Below, one piece after another: positions 1-7,787 of a stretch of 64,000 nucleotides of DNA. Source of the DNA: Nocardioides rotundus. Its GTDB lineage: Bacteria > Actinomycetota > Actinomycetes > Propionibacteriales > Nocardioidaceae. Position 1 is the first letter of the stretch, and every line of letters begins with the position of its first letter. The stretch lies in assembly GCF_019931675.1 (NCBI RefSeq), contig NZ_CP082922.1, positions 2,185,001 through 2,249,000 of the forward strand, written 5' to 3'. The notes beneath the pieces were generated by a model that made no database searches, was not told the DNA's origin, and saw only the letters and a program-made list of their open reading frames with translations. Both the position numbers and the translations under genes were made by a program.

Positions 1-1110
1 TGCCTCCAGCGCAGCCGCGGCCCGTTCCCGCCACCGGGCCGTGAGGTCGGCCAGGGAGTGGTGCTCCTTCTCAGGCCGGGTCTCCAGGGTGGCCCGCTGG
101 CGGATCTGCCACGGCACCCTCGACGACGGCTGGCGGCCATGCTTGGCCACGTACTCATCGACCAGCCGGTCCTTGGCCTCCTCGACGTCCCGGGTGCGGG
201 AGGAGAACTCATCCATCAGCTCCTGCGGAACCCCGGCGATCTCCCACGCCATCGACCGGCCCGGCCCCCGCTCCCGCGCCTCCCACCGCGCCTCCAGTGC
301 CCGGGCGAGATGGTCGGACAGCACAGCGTTGTAATGCTCTGATAAGCCGGTGACTGCGTTGTGCAGGGCGCGGGAGTCCAGCGTCCGCCACTTCCCGTCC
401 CGCATCGCCTGGACCCGGTTGGCGATCACCAGATGCGTGTGCAGCTGCGGATCCGACGAGCGGCTGTCGTAATGGTCATACGCCGTGGCCAACAGCCCAC
501 GGACCTCGACCTGCGCGATCGCGCCACGCGGTCCGGCCGCACCGACACGGGTCATCGCGACATCCCGCTCGATCAGCACCAGCACATCCCGCATCGCCGC
601 ATGATGCGCCTGCGCGATCAGCGCCTGCGTGCCCGCATCCGAGACCGCCCACAACGTCGACACCGACTTCGGCACGCTGAAGGTCAAGTCGAACCCCGCC
701 ACCGGCGCGGCGACCGGCTTCGCCGCTTCCTCCGCCTCGATCCGAGCCTTCTCCGCCGTCCGCTCATCACCGTTCAGCGAGTCCGGAAGCTGCTCCACGC
801 GCGCCTGCACGCGCTCCTTCTCCGGGACGAAAGTACGGAACGGCCGCCCGAGAGGGGTGTCCGTGACCGGGTCATGCCCGTGCCCCAGCAGCCGTCTCAA
901 CTGCTCCTCGGACACCACGGCACCGGATCCGATCGGCTGCTCAAGGCCGGCCAGGCCTGACCCTTGCCAGCGACCGGGCGGGGTCCCGGACTGCTCGTAG
1001 TAGCGCGTGAGCGCGGTGGCCGCGTCCCGGTCACCGTCGCCGACGACCACGCTGTTCAGCAGATACCGATAGCCCGGCCCGGGCGTCATCACCCTGATCG
1101 AGACCGTCAC
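1..1110 (-). CDS. MobF/TraA-type conjugative relaxase, N-terminal part (runs off left edge)
   Basis: The reverse strand is open for 370 codons from a GTG at 1110 to the window edge. The N-terminus reads VTVSIRVMTPGPGYRYLL, the typical opening of actinobacterial TrwC/TraA relaxases, which nick the origin of transfer and lead the strand during conjugation. The block GFDLTFSVPKSVSTLW (about residues 140-155) and the histidine cluster DPQLHTHLVIANRVQ (about 220-235, the metal-binding HxH region) are relaxase signatures. The catalytic tyrosine is probably one of the N-terminal Tyr residues such as in ALTRYYEQSG. The helicase half expected in this family lies beyond the window. I see no strong ribosome site before the GTG, so the start rests on family N-termini. 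The gene marks the left part of the window as a mobile element. Confidence 0.85.
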   Translation of the reverse strand, partial: MTVSIRVMTPGPGYRYLLNSVVVGDGDRDAATALTRYYEQSGTPPGRWQGSGLAGLEQPIGSGAVVSEEQLRRLLGHGHDPVTDTPLGRPFRTFVPEKERVQARVEQLPDSLNGDERTAEKARIEAEEAAKPVAAPVAGFDLTFSVPKSVSTLWAVSDAGTQALIAQAHHAAMRDVLVLIERDVAMTRVGAAGPRGAIAQVEVRGLLATAYDHYDSRSSDPQLHTHLVIANRVQAMRDGKWRTLDSRALHNAVTGLSEHYNAVLSDHLARALEARWEARERGPGRSMAWEIAGVPQELMDEFSSRTRDVEEAKDRLVDEYVAKHGRQPSSRVPWQIRQRATLETRPEKEHHSLADLTARWRERAAAALEA

Positions 1111-1217
1111 ATCCAGGAGGTGCGCCCTTCGTCTGTGTTGCAGCAGGCTGGTTGCGCCATCCTTATGGACGAATACTCGGCGCCTCCGGGGCACACGACT
1201 CGTTGGTCGGCTGCGGA

Positions 1218-2726
1218 TCAGGACATCTGGTAGGCGATCGTCGTCATCATCCCCGCCTCGCCGTGATAGAGATTGTGGCAGTGACTGAGCCACCTGCCGG
1301 GGTTGTCGGCGTCGAACTCGACGCGCAGCGTCTTGCCAGGCAGGACGATCGAGGTGTCCTTGCGGGGCCCGCCGCCGGAGTGCTGGTAGGTGTGGCCGTG
1401 CAGGTGCATCGGGTGCCACATCGTGGTCGAGTTCTTGAACTCGAGCGCGACCCGCTCGCCCTGCTTGATACCGAGGGCGTCGCGCATCGGCTGGTCCATG
1501 TCCATGCGCTTGCCGTTGATCGCCCAGTCGTACTTCTCCATGCTCCCTGTCAGCTCGAGTACCAGGGTCCGGTCTACACCGCGCTTGGGCAGCCTGACCA
1601 CGGAGTCGGCCTTCAGGTCGGCTGCGGTGGCTGGGGTCTTCATCTGCGGGAGCTTGGTCTTCTTGGTCGGGGCGGTGCCGGATCCGGTGCGCAGGACGGC
1701 GAGGGCCTGGTCCTGCTTGCCGAGGGCCTCGGCGATCACGGCGAACGCGCCGTCGCCGGCGGTGATGACCGCGTCGTAGCGCTCCCCCATGCCGAGGACT
1801 ACGCTCTCGGCCTCGTGCGGCTTCACGGGGAAGCCGTCGGTGTGGGTGATCGTCAGCGGGTGTTCGGCGATGCCGAAACGGAAGGCGGTGTCGCCGCCGG
1901 CGTTGATGATCCGCAGCCTGATTTTCTCTCCGGGCCTGGCGGTGAAGGTCTGTGGGTCCTTGGCGGGCTTGCCGTTGATCAGGTAGAGGGGGTAGTAGAC
2001 GTCGCCGGCGTCGCCGCCGAGCAGCGGCGAGGTCGCGCCCATCAGAGTGTTGCCCATCCGCATCGGCCCCATGTCAATGCCGCCGTGGTCCATCATCCCC
2101 TTCTCGAGCTCGGCGAGGACCTGGTCGGGCGTGGCGGTGACGCCGTCGAGCCAGTCGTCGAGGACGATGACCCATTCCTTGTCGTAGTCGGCCTTCTCGT
2201 TCGGGTCGTCGATGATCAGCGGCGCGTACAGGCCGCGGTCGAACTGCGTGCCGACGTGGGGGTGGAACCAGAACGTGCCCGACTCGGGCAGGGTGAACTC
2301 GTAGGCGAACGAGCCGCCTGGCTGGACGGCTTTCTGGGTGAGGCTCGGGACGCCGTCCATGTCGTTGCGCAGCGCCAGCCCGTGCCAGTGCACGCTGGTC
2401 GGGTCGGGCAGGTCGTTGGTCAGCGCCACCTTGAGGGTGTCGCCGACGTTGCCGCGCAATGGCTCGGTCGCCGATGCCCCGCGGTAGGCCCAGGTCTTGG
2501 CGGTCTTCCCGCCGAAGTCGAGGGTGACCGGCTCGGCGGTCAGCGCGCGCTGCACGACGGTCCCGGTGCTGCGGCGTTTGGCCTCGGCCGCCGTGACCGC
2601 GGCGCTGCCGGGCTTGACGAACGAGGTCGTCTTGCTGGTGGTGGAGCTGCAGCCGGCGAGGCCGGCGGCGGTCAGCGTCAGTGCGCCGACGGACAGGAAC
2701 TGGCGGCGGTTCAGGGCGGAATGCAT
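1218..2726 (-). CDS. Multicopper oxidase (laccase/CopA-like), Tat-exported lipoprotein
   Basis: This 502-residue protein oxidises substrates, probably Cu(I), using four copper ions and oxygen on the outer face of the membrane. All copper-ligand blocks are visible: HWHG at 113-116, HPHVG at 155-159, HPMHLHG at 438-444 and HCHNLYHGEAGM at 482-493, so the type 1, 2 and 3 centres look intact. The N-terminus has a twin-arginine motif (RRQFL, 7-11) followed by a lipobox (LAGC, Cys 26), predicting Tat export and lipid anchoring. It lies downstream of a DUF6153-like gene on the same strand, a pairing typical of actinobacterial copper-tolerance islands. It is cargo inside the integrative element, next to the relaxase. 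Function in copper detoxification is inferred from family and context. Confidence 0.92.
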   Translation of the reverse strand: MHSALNRRQFLSVGALTLTAAGLAGCSSTTSKTTSFVKPGSAAVTAAEAKRRSTGTVVQRALTAEPVTLDFGGKTAKTWAYRGASATEPLRGNVGDTLKVALTNDLPDPTSVHWHGLALRNDMDGVPSLTQKAVQPGGSFAYEFTLPESGTFWFHPHVGTQFDRGLYAPLIIDDPNEKADYDKEWVIVLDDWLDGVTATPDQVLAELEKGMMDHGGIDMGPMRMGNTLMGATSPLLGGDAGDVYYPLYLINGKPAKDPQTFTARPGEKIRLRIINAGGDTAFRFGIAEHPLTITHTDGFPVKPHEAESVVLGMGERYDAVITAGDGAFAVIAEALGKQDQALAVLRTGSGTAPTKKTKLPQMKTPATAADLKADSVVRLPKRGVDRTLVLELTGSMEKYDWAINGKRMDMDQPMRDALGIKQGERVALEFKNSTTMWHPMHLHGHTYQHSGGGPRKDTSIVLPGKTLRVEFDADNPGRWLSHCHNLYHGEAGMMTTIAYQMS

Positions 2727-2931
2727 GGGTGATGTCCTTCTGTGTCGATAGTGAGCGGTGCCACGGCATCGAGCCGGCGCGGTCGACGAGCACGGTGATC
2801 GGATGCGCAGGCCTGCATGGGCCTCTGAGAAGGGCCAGCGCGCCGAGGGCGCGATGCCGTCGCGGACTCGGCAGAAGCCATGGGCCCTGCCGAGGAAGGG
2901 CGAGGAGCGCCACGTCGGCGCTCCCGGCTGC

Positions 2932-3342
2932 TCACGTCCGTTGGATCGACAACTCCAGGTGAGTCAGCGCGAGCCGGCGCGGCGTCTCGGGCGGCGGCGT
3001 CGGCGCGGCCGCGGCAAGCACTGGTCGGGGCAGGCTCGCGGCGGACGGTGCCGGGAGGGCCGGAAGGTCCTTGCCAGTCGGCACGGACACGCACGTGGAC
3101 CCGCCGCCGCCGCTCATGGCGTCCGCGCACCCGCCGGAGCCGTGCATCGTGCCGTGAGGCCCGGACATCGCCGCCGCGGGGGCGGCGGTCGCCTGGTCCG
3201 CGAGGGCGGGCGATGCCGGGGAAGCGTGCCCCGAGGACGCCATGGAGGCAGTCGCGGGCATGGGCGCGCTGGTCAGGGCGTGCATCCCGAGGAGACCCGC
3301 GATCAGCAGCGCCGCGAGGACGATCAGCGGCACCCGGCGCAT
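2932..3342 (-). CDS. DUF6153-like small secreted/membrane-anchored protein of copper islands
   Basis: This 136-residue protein starts MRRVPLIVLAALLIAGLLGMHAL, a signal sequence or single N-terminal membrane segment. The remainder is Ala/Pro/Ser rich with several Met and His residues (MSGPHGTMHGSGGC, two Cys), which could bind copper. The pattern matches the DUF6153 family found beside multicopper oxidases in actinobacteria; its biochemical role is unknown. The in-frame reading frame extends further upstream, but the signal sequence makes ATG 3342 the natural start. It precedes the oxidase gene on the same strand, about 205 bp apart, probably in one transcript. I saw no other gene in the 2727-2931 gap. 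Confidence 0.7.
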   Translation of the reverse strand: MRRVPLIVLAALLIAGLLGMHALTSAPMPATASMASSGHASPASPALADQATAAPAAAMSGPHGTMHGSGGCADAMSGGGGSTCVSVPTGKDLPALPAPSAASLPRPVLAAAAPTPPPETPRRLALTHLELSIQRT

Positions 3343-3393
3343 GCTTCGCCTGGGCTCGGGGATCGCGGTCAACACGATCGTTACCCTACCCCG

Positions 3394-4542
3394 GTGTCGT
3401 ACCGGGCTCACAATCGCCATGCCGTCCCGCCGGAGCCCGACCCCGCTGACTATCGGACGCCCGGCGGAGCCCTCGACGAAGAGGGCTATGACGAGGCGTG
3501 TGACGAGTGGCGGGCCCGGTGCCTGGGCCTGGCGGTCACGGCGGCGCGGCTGCCGGAGCTGCTGGAGCGCGTCGAGCGCGTCCGGGACGGGCTGTTGGAT
3601 GTGATGGAGCGGCATGCTCTGCCCGCGTATCCCAACGGTCTGCAGTTCCGCGACCGGCAGGGCAACGTGGACGATGCCGCCTACCGGGCCGCGGTGTCCG
3701 ACTGGGAGCAGGAGTGCCTGACGACGCTGCTGGCGCAGAACGAGGCCCTCGAGCAGCTCCGGCAGGAGGGCGGCCCGCGGACGGCATATCTGCCGGCGCA
3801 GTTCCATCAGGAGTGGATCCCCGCGGATCTGCTGGCCGTGACGGCCCTGCGAGAGCTACTCGAGCAGCCGGCCGCAGTGACGGGCCGATTCCTGGGACGG
3901 GAGCAGCGCCAGGAGCTGGCGGCGATGCTGTTCGCCGCGGACCCGGAGGTGTCGATCCCGGACCCGGACACGCCGGGCGGAATGCCGATCTACGAGGGCC
4001 AGGCCTCCGAAGCACACCGGTGGATCATCCCGGGCGTGTATCAGGCGACCGGGATGGACGGGCAGGGTGAGTTCCGGGTCGTCGTGGGCCGCAGCCCAGT
4101 CGGGGACACGGGGATGGCGTCGGCCGCGTTCCCGCCCGCCGAGCAAGATAGCACCGTGCTAAACCAGATCGCCCACGTTCTGGAGGAAGCCGCCCAGGCA
4201 GACCCGGACGACGACTTCGACCGGGAGATCCCCGATGCCGGCCTGCGGGAGGTCGTGGAGCGGATCGACACGCTGGTCGCTGCTACCGGCCGCGCGGCCG
4301 GGGACGGGGGAACATTGATCGAACGGGGCGCCCTGCTCAGCGACCTCCTCGCCCCGCGAGCAGTCCCTGCATCCGGACGAGCACCGCCTGGATCCCGGCC
4401 CGCGGCCCGGGGACACCGACCTGTCCCGCTGACCCACGGCTGGCGGTGGTGGACCTGCATCGTTTCGCGCATCCTTGCGACTCTGTCGCGCACCTTGCCG
4501 CTGAAGGGTTGCCGCCCGCCCGTGGGGCTCGTTAATGGGTAA
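3394..4542 (+). CDS. Hypothetical protein of the integrative element, apparent frameshift near its 3' end
   Basis: I do not recognise the family. From GTG 3394 the protein is acidic and largely helical (residues 30-130 are rich in Leu, Glu and Arg, such as LPELLERVERVRDGLLDVMERH) with a mixed C-terminal part. The reading frame continues upstream, but there it is antisense to the DUF6153-like gene, so the real start is probably close to 3394, or the original 5' end was lost when the copper genes arrived. The frame stays open to 4542. However, from the C-run at 4352-4355 onward the codons lose their G/C third positions, while the neighbouring frame gains them and stops at 4430-4432 (tail REQSLHPDEHRLDPGPRPGDT...). 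A one-base loss therefore probably altered the natural C-terminus. Confidence 0.6.
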   Translation: MSYRAHNRHAVPPEPDPADYRTPGGALDEEGYDEACDEWRARCLGLAVTAARLPELLERVERVRDGLLDVMERHALPAYPNGLQFRDRQGNVDDAAYRAAVSDWEQECLTTLLAQNEALEQLRQEGGPRTAYLPAQFHQEWIPADLLAVTALRELLEQPAAVTGRFLGREQRQELAAMLFAADPEVSIPDPDTPGGMPIYEGQASEAHRWIIPGVYQATGMDGQGEFRVVVGRSPVGDTGMASAAFPPAEQDSTVLNQIAHVLEEAAQADPDDDFDREIPDAGLREVVERIDTLVAATGRAAGDGGTLIERGALLSDLLAPRAVPASGRAPPGSRPAARGHRPVPLTHGWRWWTCIVSRILATLSRTLPLKGCRPPVGLVNG

Positions 4543-4695
4543 GGACACCGGTTTTCTGCGGGAGGCCCGCCTCTCGCGACCGCAGACGCCCCACTGCCTG
4601 GGGGTGTCGCCGTGCCGCACCTGTCTGGTCGCAAGACCCGGACCCGCCACGCATCGGTGGGAACCGGGGCTGCGCATCCCAGGGAGGTGAAAGCG

Positions 4696-4926
4696 ATGAC
4701 ACAGCAGCAGGCATCCCTGATGCCGTTCGAGCAGACGAGCAGCATGTCGCTGCCCGAAGCGGCGCTGATCTACGCGCGGGCCGGGGTCCCAGTGTTCCCG
4801 TGCTGGCCGGGCACGAAGGATCCGGCGACCAGCCACGGCTTCTACGACGCCACCACGGATCTCGAGCAGGTGGCGTACTGGTGGCGGCGCAACGCGGAGG
4901 CGAACATTGTCAAGCCCCGGGTTTGA
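4696..4926 (+). pseudogene. Bifunctional primase/polymerase (prim-pol), N-terminal fragment cut by an IS element
   Basis: The start is well defined: GGGAGGTGAAAGCG precedes ATG 4696. The product begins MTQQQASLMPFEQ and continues SLPEAALIYARAGVPVFPCWPGTKDPATSHGFYDATTDLEQVAYWW, matching the first about 70 residues of prim-pol domain replication proteins carried by actinobacterial plasmids and integrative elements (the A.xYA..G..VfP..pg.K.P pattern). After codon 71 the frame enters the left inverted repeat of the IS3-family element and stops at 4926. No continuation of the primase is recognisable beyond the right end of the IS, so the catalytic part is gone. This loss should impair autonomous replication of the excised element, which is an inference. 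Confidence 0.75.
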
Positions 4927-4933
4927 TGGAGAC
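4908..4933 (+). repeat. Left terminal inverted repeat of the IS3-family element
   Basis: This 26-bp end begins TGTCAAGCCCCGGG and is the reverse complement of 7682-7707 with one mismatch. It begins directly after codon 71 of the primase fragment and supplies that gene's premature stop. Confidence 0.85.
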
Positions 4934-5004
4934 TGATGTGGTTGGTTTCCTCTGTCGCCCAGGCCGTGTTGTCCGGGGCGTGTGAGCGGCTTGTGGACAC
5001 CGTT

Positions 5005-5244
5005 TCAGGCGGCATCGTCGGCGGGCTTGCTCGCGGCGATGCCGGTCCAGTAGGCGTCCTCGTGCTCGACCGGCGGCACGTGCCCGAGCTCGCCGTGGAG
5101 CCGACGCTGGTTGTACCAGTCGACCCAATCCGAGGTCGCGATCTCGAGGTCATCGATCCCGGCCCACATGCCCTTCCGGCGTTGCCGGGGGCCACGGACC
5201 AGTTCGGCCTTGTACAGCGAGTTCAGCGCTTCGGCCATCGCGTT
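5005..5244 (-). pseudogene. IS3-family transposase orfB, 3' portion (separated by IS110 insertion)
   Basis: This fragment encodes the C-terminal 79 residues of the DDE integrase: NAMAEALNSLYKAELVR followed by the conserved WVDWYNQRRLHGELGHVPPVEHE region, in which the Glu of the DDE triad lies in the AEALNSLYKAE block. It reads continuously with the 5' part at 6609-7328 once the IS110 element is removed: the codon for Asp (GAC) at 6609-6611 is followed by AAC (5244-5242), restoring the usual GDSYDNAMAEALNS. It has no start of its own, so it is inactive in its present state. Confidence 0.85.
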
Positions 5245-5245
5245 G

Positions 5246-6608
5246 ACGCCCCTATAGGTCAAGACTTCATTGTGGCGCCTCGCCCCGGCGGGCGCGGTGG
5301 TCGGTCATCACGGCTTGGTACACCTCGCGGGCGAGGTAACGCTTGAGGCACCGGATGATGTCGCGTTTAGACAGCCCCTCGGCAGTGCGTCGGGCGACGT
5401 AATCGATGGTCGGCTGATGGAACCTCATCCGGACGATCACAGCTCGGTAGAGGGCGGCGTTCGCTTCGCGGTGACCGGCTCGTGAGAGCCGGTGCCGGTT
5501 CGTCATGCCTGATGAGGCAGGGACCGGACTGGTGCCGCAAAGCTTGGCAAACGCGGCTTCGGAGTGAACGCGTTCTGGGTTGTCGCCGAAGACGATGAGG
5601 ACCTCGGCGGCGGTGTCGGCGCCGATGCCCAGTCCTTCACGCAGGGTGGGTGCGTGGGCGCGGGTGAGGTCGTCGAGGATCGTGTCGTGCTCGCGGATTT
5701 CGGCGTCCAGCGTTTGGTAGCGCTTCGCGAGCGTCCGTAGCGCGTGCTTCGCACTCGCGGGCGGTGAGGTCACCGCTCCCGGACGCAACGAGGCGCACCG
5801 GTTGATGAGGACCTTGTCGGATGTCCCGGCGAGGTGCTCGCGCAGGTCCGCGGGCGCGGTGACGATCAGCGCCTTGAGCGTGATCATCGCGCTGGTCCTG
5901 GCCTTCCGCGCGGTGTCCCGGGCGATCTTGATCTGTCGGATCATCTCGGCGGTGCCGTCGGCGGACTTCGGGATCGCCGTCGCTTGGCCGCCGAGTACTG
6001 CACGCGCGGCGGCCTCGGCGTCGAGGGTGTCGCTCTTGCCGTTGCTGCGACGGCCGCGCCGGTCACCGCGGTTGACCTCGATGACGCGGTGGCCGGTGCG
6101 GCGCAGGAAACTGGCCAGGCCGACTCCGTAGCTGCCGGTGCCCTCGACGCCGTAAGCGATCACGCGACCGTTGCCGGCCAACGAGGCGGCCCAAGCCTCG
6201 AGTTGCGCGTATCCCTCGCGGTTCGCCGCGACATGCTGCGCAGCGAGCCGTGCGCCGAGGTGGTCCAAGGCGACCGCGACGTGGGCGTACTTGTGGGTGT
6301 CGACACCGATGATGATCTGCCGACTCGTGACGTCGGCGGCTACCTGCTCGGCGGGTTCGACGGTCATGCTGGTCATGGCTGCCCTCCTGATCTGCTGGGT
6401 GGTCGGAGCCAGCTGGTCGGGCGGGTAGGACAGGACTGTGATGGGTCAGGTTTGGCGATCAGGCCCCTATTCGGTCACCGCCCTCCCGGCCAGCCGGCGT
6501 GTGCGTTGATCGCCACCTGGCCGGCGCCGACAGATCAACGCCAAGGCACCGCGGCCAGTCGTAAGCAAGGGTCAGACCCCGGCCAGGCAGCCCCTGATTC
6601 TTCTCACA
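5246..6608 (-). mobile_element. IS110-family element inserted in the IS3 orfB gene
   Basis: The boundaries are inferred from the host gene. Cutting out 5246-6608 (1363 bp) restores the orfB reading frame exactly, with one G ambiguous at the junction (5245 or 6609). There are no long terminal inverted repeats and no clear target duplication, which is normal for IS110. The single gene inside is the DEDD transposase at 5267-6376. The stretch 6377-6608 is non-coding and is where IS110 elements usually hold their regulatory or bridge-RNA sequence. Confidence 0.85.
5267..6376 (-). CDS. IS110-family DEDD/Ser transposase
   Basis: This 369-residue protein catalyses cut-and-paste movement of the IS110 element. 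The N-terminal RuvC-like domain has IIIGVDTHKYAHVAV (first Asp), GVEGTGSYG (Glu), and SNGKSDTLDAEAAARA (DxxDA), giving the DEDD tetrad. The C-terminal transposase domain includes FAKLCGTSPVPASSGMTNRHRLSRAGHREANAALY, whose serine is the second catalytic residue of the family. Length and order match intact family members, with no frameshift visible. An internal GTG or later ATG (the third residue region) is possible as start, but the N-terminal DEDD strand requires at least residue 20 onward. It is transcribed in the same direction as the interrupted IS3 genes. Confidence 0.92.
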   Translation of the reverse strand: MTSMTVEPAEQVAADVTSRQIIIGVDTHKYAHVAVALDHLGARLAAQHVAANREGYAQLEAWAASLAGNGRVIAYGVEGTGSYGVGLASFLRRTGHRVIEVNRGDRRGRRSNGKSDTLDAEAAARAVLGGQATAIPKSADGTAEMIRQIKIARDTARKARTSAMITLKALIVTAPADLREHLAGTSDKVLINRCASLRPGAVTSPPASAKHALRTLAKRYQTLDAEIREHDTILDDLTRAHAPTLREGLGIGADTAAEVLIVFGDNPERVHSEAAFAKLCGTSPVPASSGMTNRHRLSRAGHREANAALYRAVIVRMRFHQPTIDYVARRTAEGLSKRDIIRCLKRYLAREVYQAVMTDHRARRGEAPQ

Positions 6609-7328
6609 GTCGTAGGAGTCGCCCTTGGACCCCACGGACGCCACGGCGTCGGCCTCAGCAAGGCGCTGGGAGTAGCGGATCGCCCGGTACTGCACGCCGC
6701 GGTCGCTGTGATGGACCAGACCGGTCAGGTCCTCGCCGGCTCGCTGACGCCGCCCCAGCCCCATCTGCAGCGCATCGAGCGCCAGATCTGTGTAGAGGTT
6801 GGTCGCGACCTGCCAGCCCACGATCATCCGCGAGTAGGCATCGAGCACGAACGCCGCGTACACCCATCCCGACATCGTCCGCACGTAGGTCAGGTCCGCG
6901 ACCCACAGCTGGTTGGGTCTGGCCGCAGTGAAGTCGCGGTCGACCAGATCGGCCGGGCGGTCGGTCTCGGCGGCCGGCCGGGTGGTGCGGGGGTGCTTGT
7001 CGCGCAGCACGCCGCGCAGCCCAGCAGCGCGCATCAGCCGCTCGACGGTGCACCGCGCCACCGGTTGCTGCCCTGGTGTGGCGGCGGCTTGCCGGTTCAT
7101 CTCATGCCATACCTTCCGCGCCCCATAGACCTCCATGTTGTCCTCGTGCACCTTCCTGATCTGTTCGGTCAGCTGTCCATCGCGGACCGACCGAGCCGAA
7201 GCCGGCCGCGACTTGTGGGCGTAGTAGGTCGACGACGCGATCTGGGCGCTGGTGCCCTCCAGGGCAGCCAAGACCGGCTGGACGCCGCCGTGTTCCTCCG
7301 CAACGGAGTCCACGAACTCGACCTTCAC
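6609..7328 (-). pseudogene. IS3-family transposase orfB, 5' portion (disrupted)
   Basis: These 240 codons hold the N-terminal HTH_21-like region (YGARKVWHEMNRQ, VERLMRAAGLRGVLRDK) and most of the rve integrase core. The core includes NQLWVADLTYVRT (first Asp of DDE) and GLVHHSDRGVQY (second Asp), ending at GSKGDSYD. The reading frame then enters the IS110 element and continues into non-homologous sequence (CEKNQGLPG...) to a stop at 6459. The rest of the gene is at 5005-5244. In intact IS3 elements orfB is made as an OrfAB fusion by -1 frameshifting; the 11-bp interval to orfA fits this arrangement. Confidence 0.88.
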
Positions 7329-7339
7329 CGCCGTGGGGA

Positions 7340-7657
7340 CTACCTCGCCGGACGGTCCAGCTCCGCCGCGAAGAAAGCCGAGGCCTGCTTCAAGATCGTG
7401 TTCGCCCGCCGGAGCTCACGGTTCTCCCGCTCCAGCTCAGCGATCCGGGCCGCATCAGCCGAGGCTGTTCCCGGCACCACCCCGCCGTCGATCTCGGCCT
7501 GCTTCACCCAGGTCCGCAACGCTTCCGGATGCACCCCGAGCTGGTCACCGATCCGCTTGATCGCCCCGACCTTCGAGGCCGGGTCCCGCCGAGCCTCCAC
7601 CGCCAACCGAGTCGCACGATCCTTCAACTCCAACGGGTACTTACGCTGCGCAGCCAT
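7340..7657 (-). CDS. IS3-family transposase OrfA (helix-turn-helix protein)
   Basis: OrfA is a 105-residue DNA-binding subunit. Residues 1-60 form the HTH_Tnp_1 fold (KYPLELKDRATRLAVEARR, IGDQLGVHPEALRTWVKQAE). Residues 70-95 form a leucine-zipper-like coiled coil (IAELERENRELRRANTILKQ) that mediates oligomerisation and leads into the orfB frame. It looks intact, but its partner orfB is split, so this copy cannot make a functional OrfAB. The start ATG at 7657 lies 25 bp inside the right inverted repeat, the expected position. Confidence 0.92.
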   Translation of the reverse strand: MAAQRKYPLELKDRATRLAVEARRDPASKVGAIKRIGDQLGVHPEALRTWVKQAEIDGGVVPGTASADAARIAELERENRELRRANTILKQASAFFAAELDRPAR

Positions 7658-7681
7658 CTATCCGTTCCTCCAGGTTCCGAT

Positions 7682-7707
7682 GTCTCCATCAAACCCGGTG
7701 CTTGACA
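7682..7707 (-). repeat. Right terminal inverted repeat of the IS3-family element
   Basis: This 26-bp end is complementary to 4908-4933 with one mismatch. It borders non-primase sequence, and the next gene (SSB-like) begins 80 bp further on. Confidence 0.85.
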
Positions 7708-7787
7708 GTGGGGCGGGCGGGTTTGTGGCCCGTACCTGACGTGTGACCCGGCGCAGGGCCGGGCGAGATCTGAGAGGAGACCTCGGT

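Larger units (their letters stand above)
4908..7707 (-). mobile_element. IS3-family insertion sequence, interrupted by an IS110-family element
   Basis: The ends are 26-bp inverted repeats at 4908-4933 and 7682-7707 that differ at a single base and end TGTCAAG, the TG...CA termini usual for IS3. Inside are orfA (7340-7657) and orfB (5005-7328, split), both on the minus strand. Removing the nested 1.36-kb IS110 element leaves about 1.44 kb, a normal IS3 size. Flanking bases are CAT on the left and GTG on the right, so I see no target duplication. With the missing primase sequence on the right, this suggests an adjacent deletion or a rearrangement after insertion. Confidence 0.88.

Noticed and set aside
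361..960. Plus-strand reading frame of 199 codons at the left end
   Set aside because: It is antisense to the relaxase, whose N-terminal motifs are clear on the minus strand.
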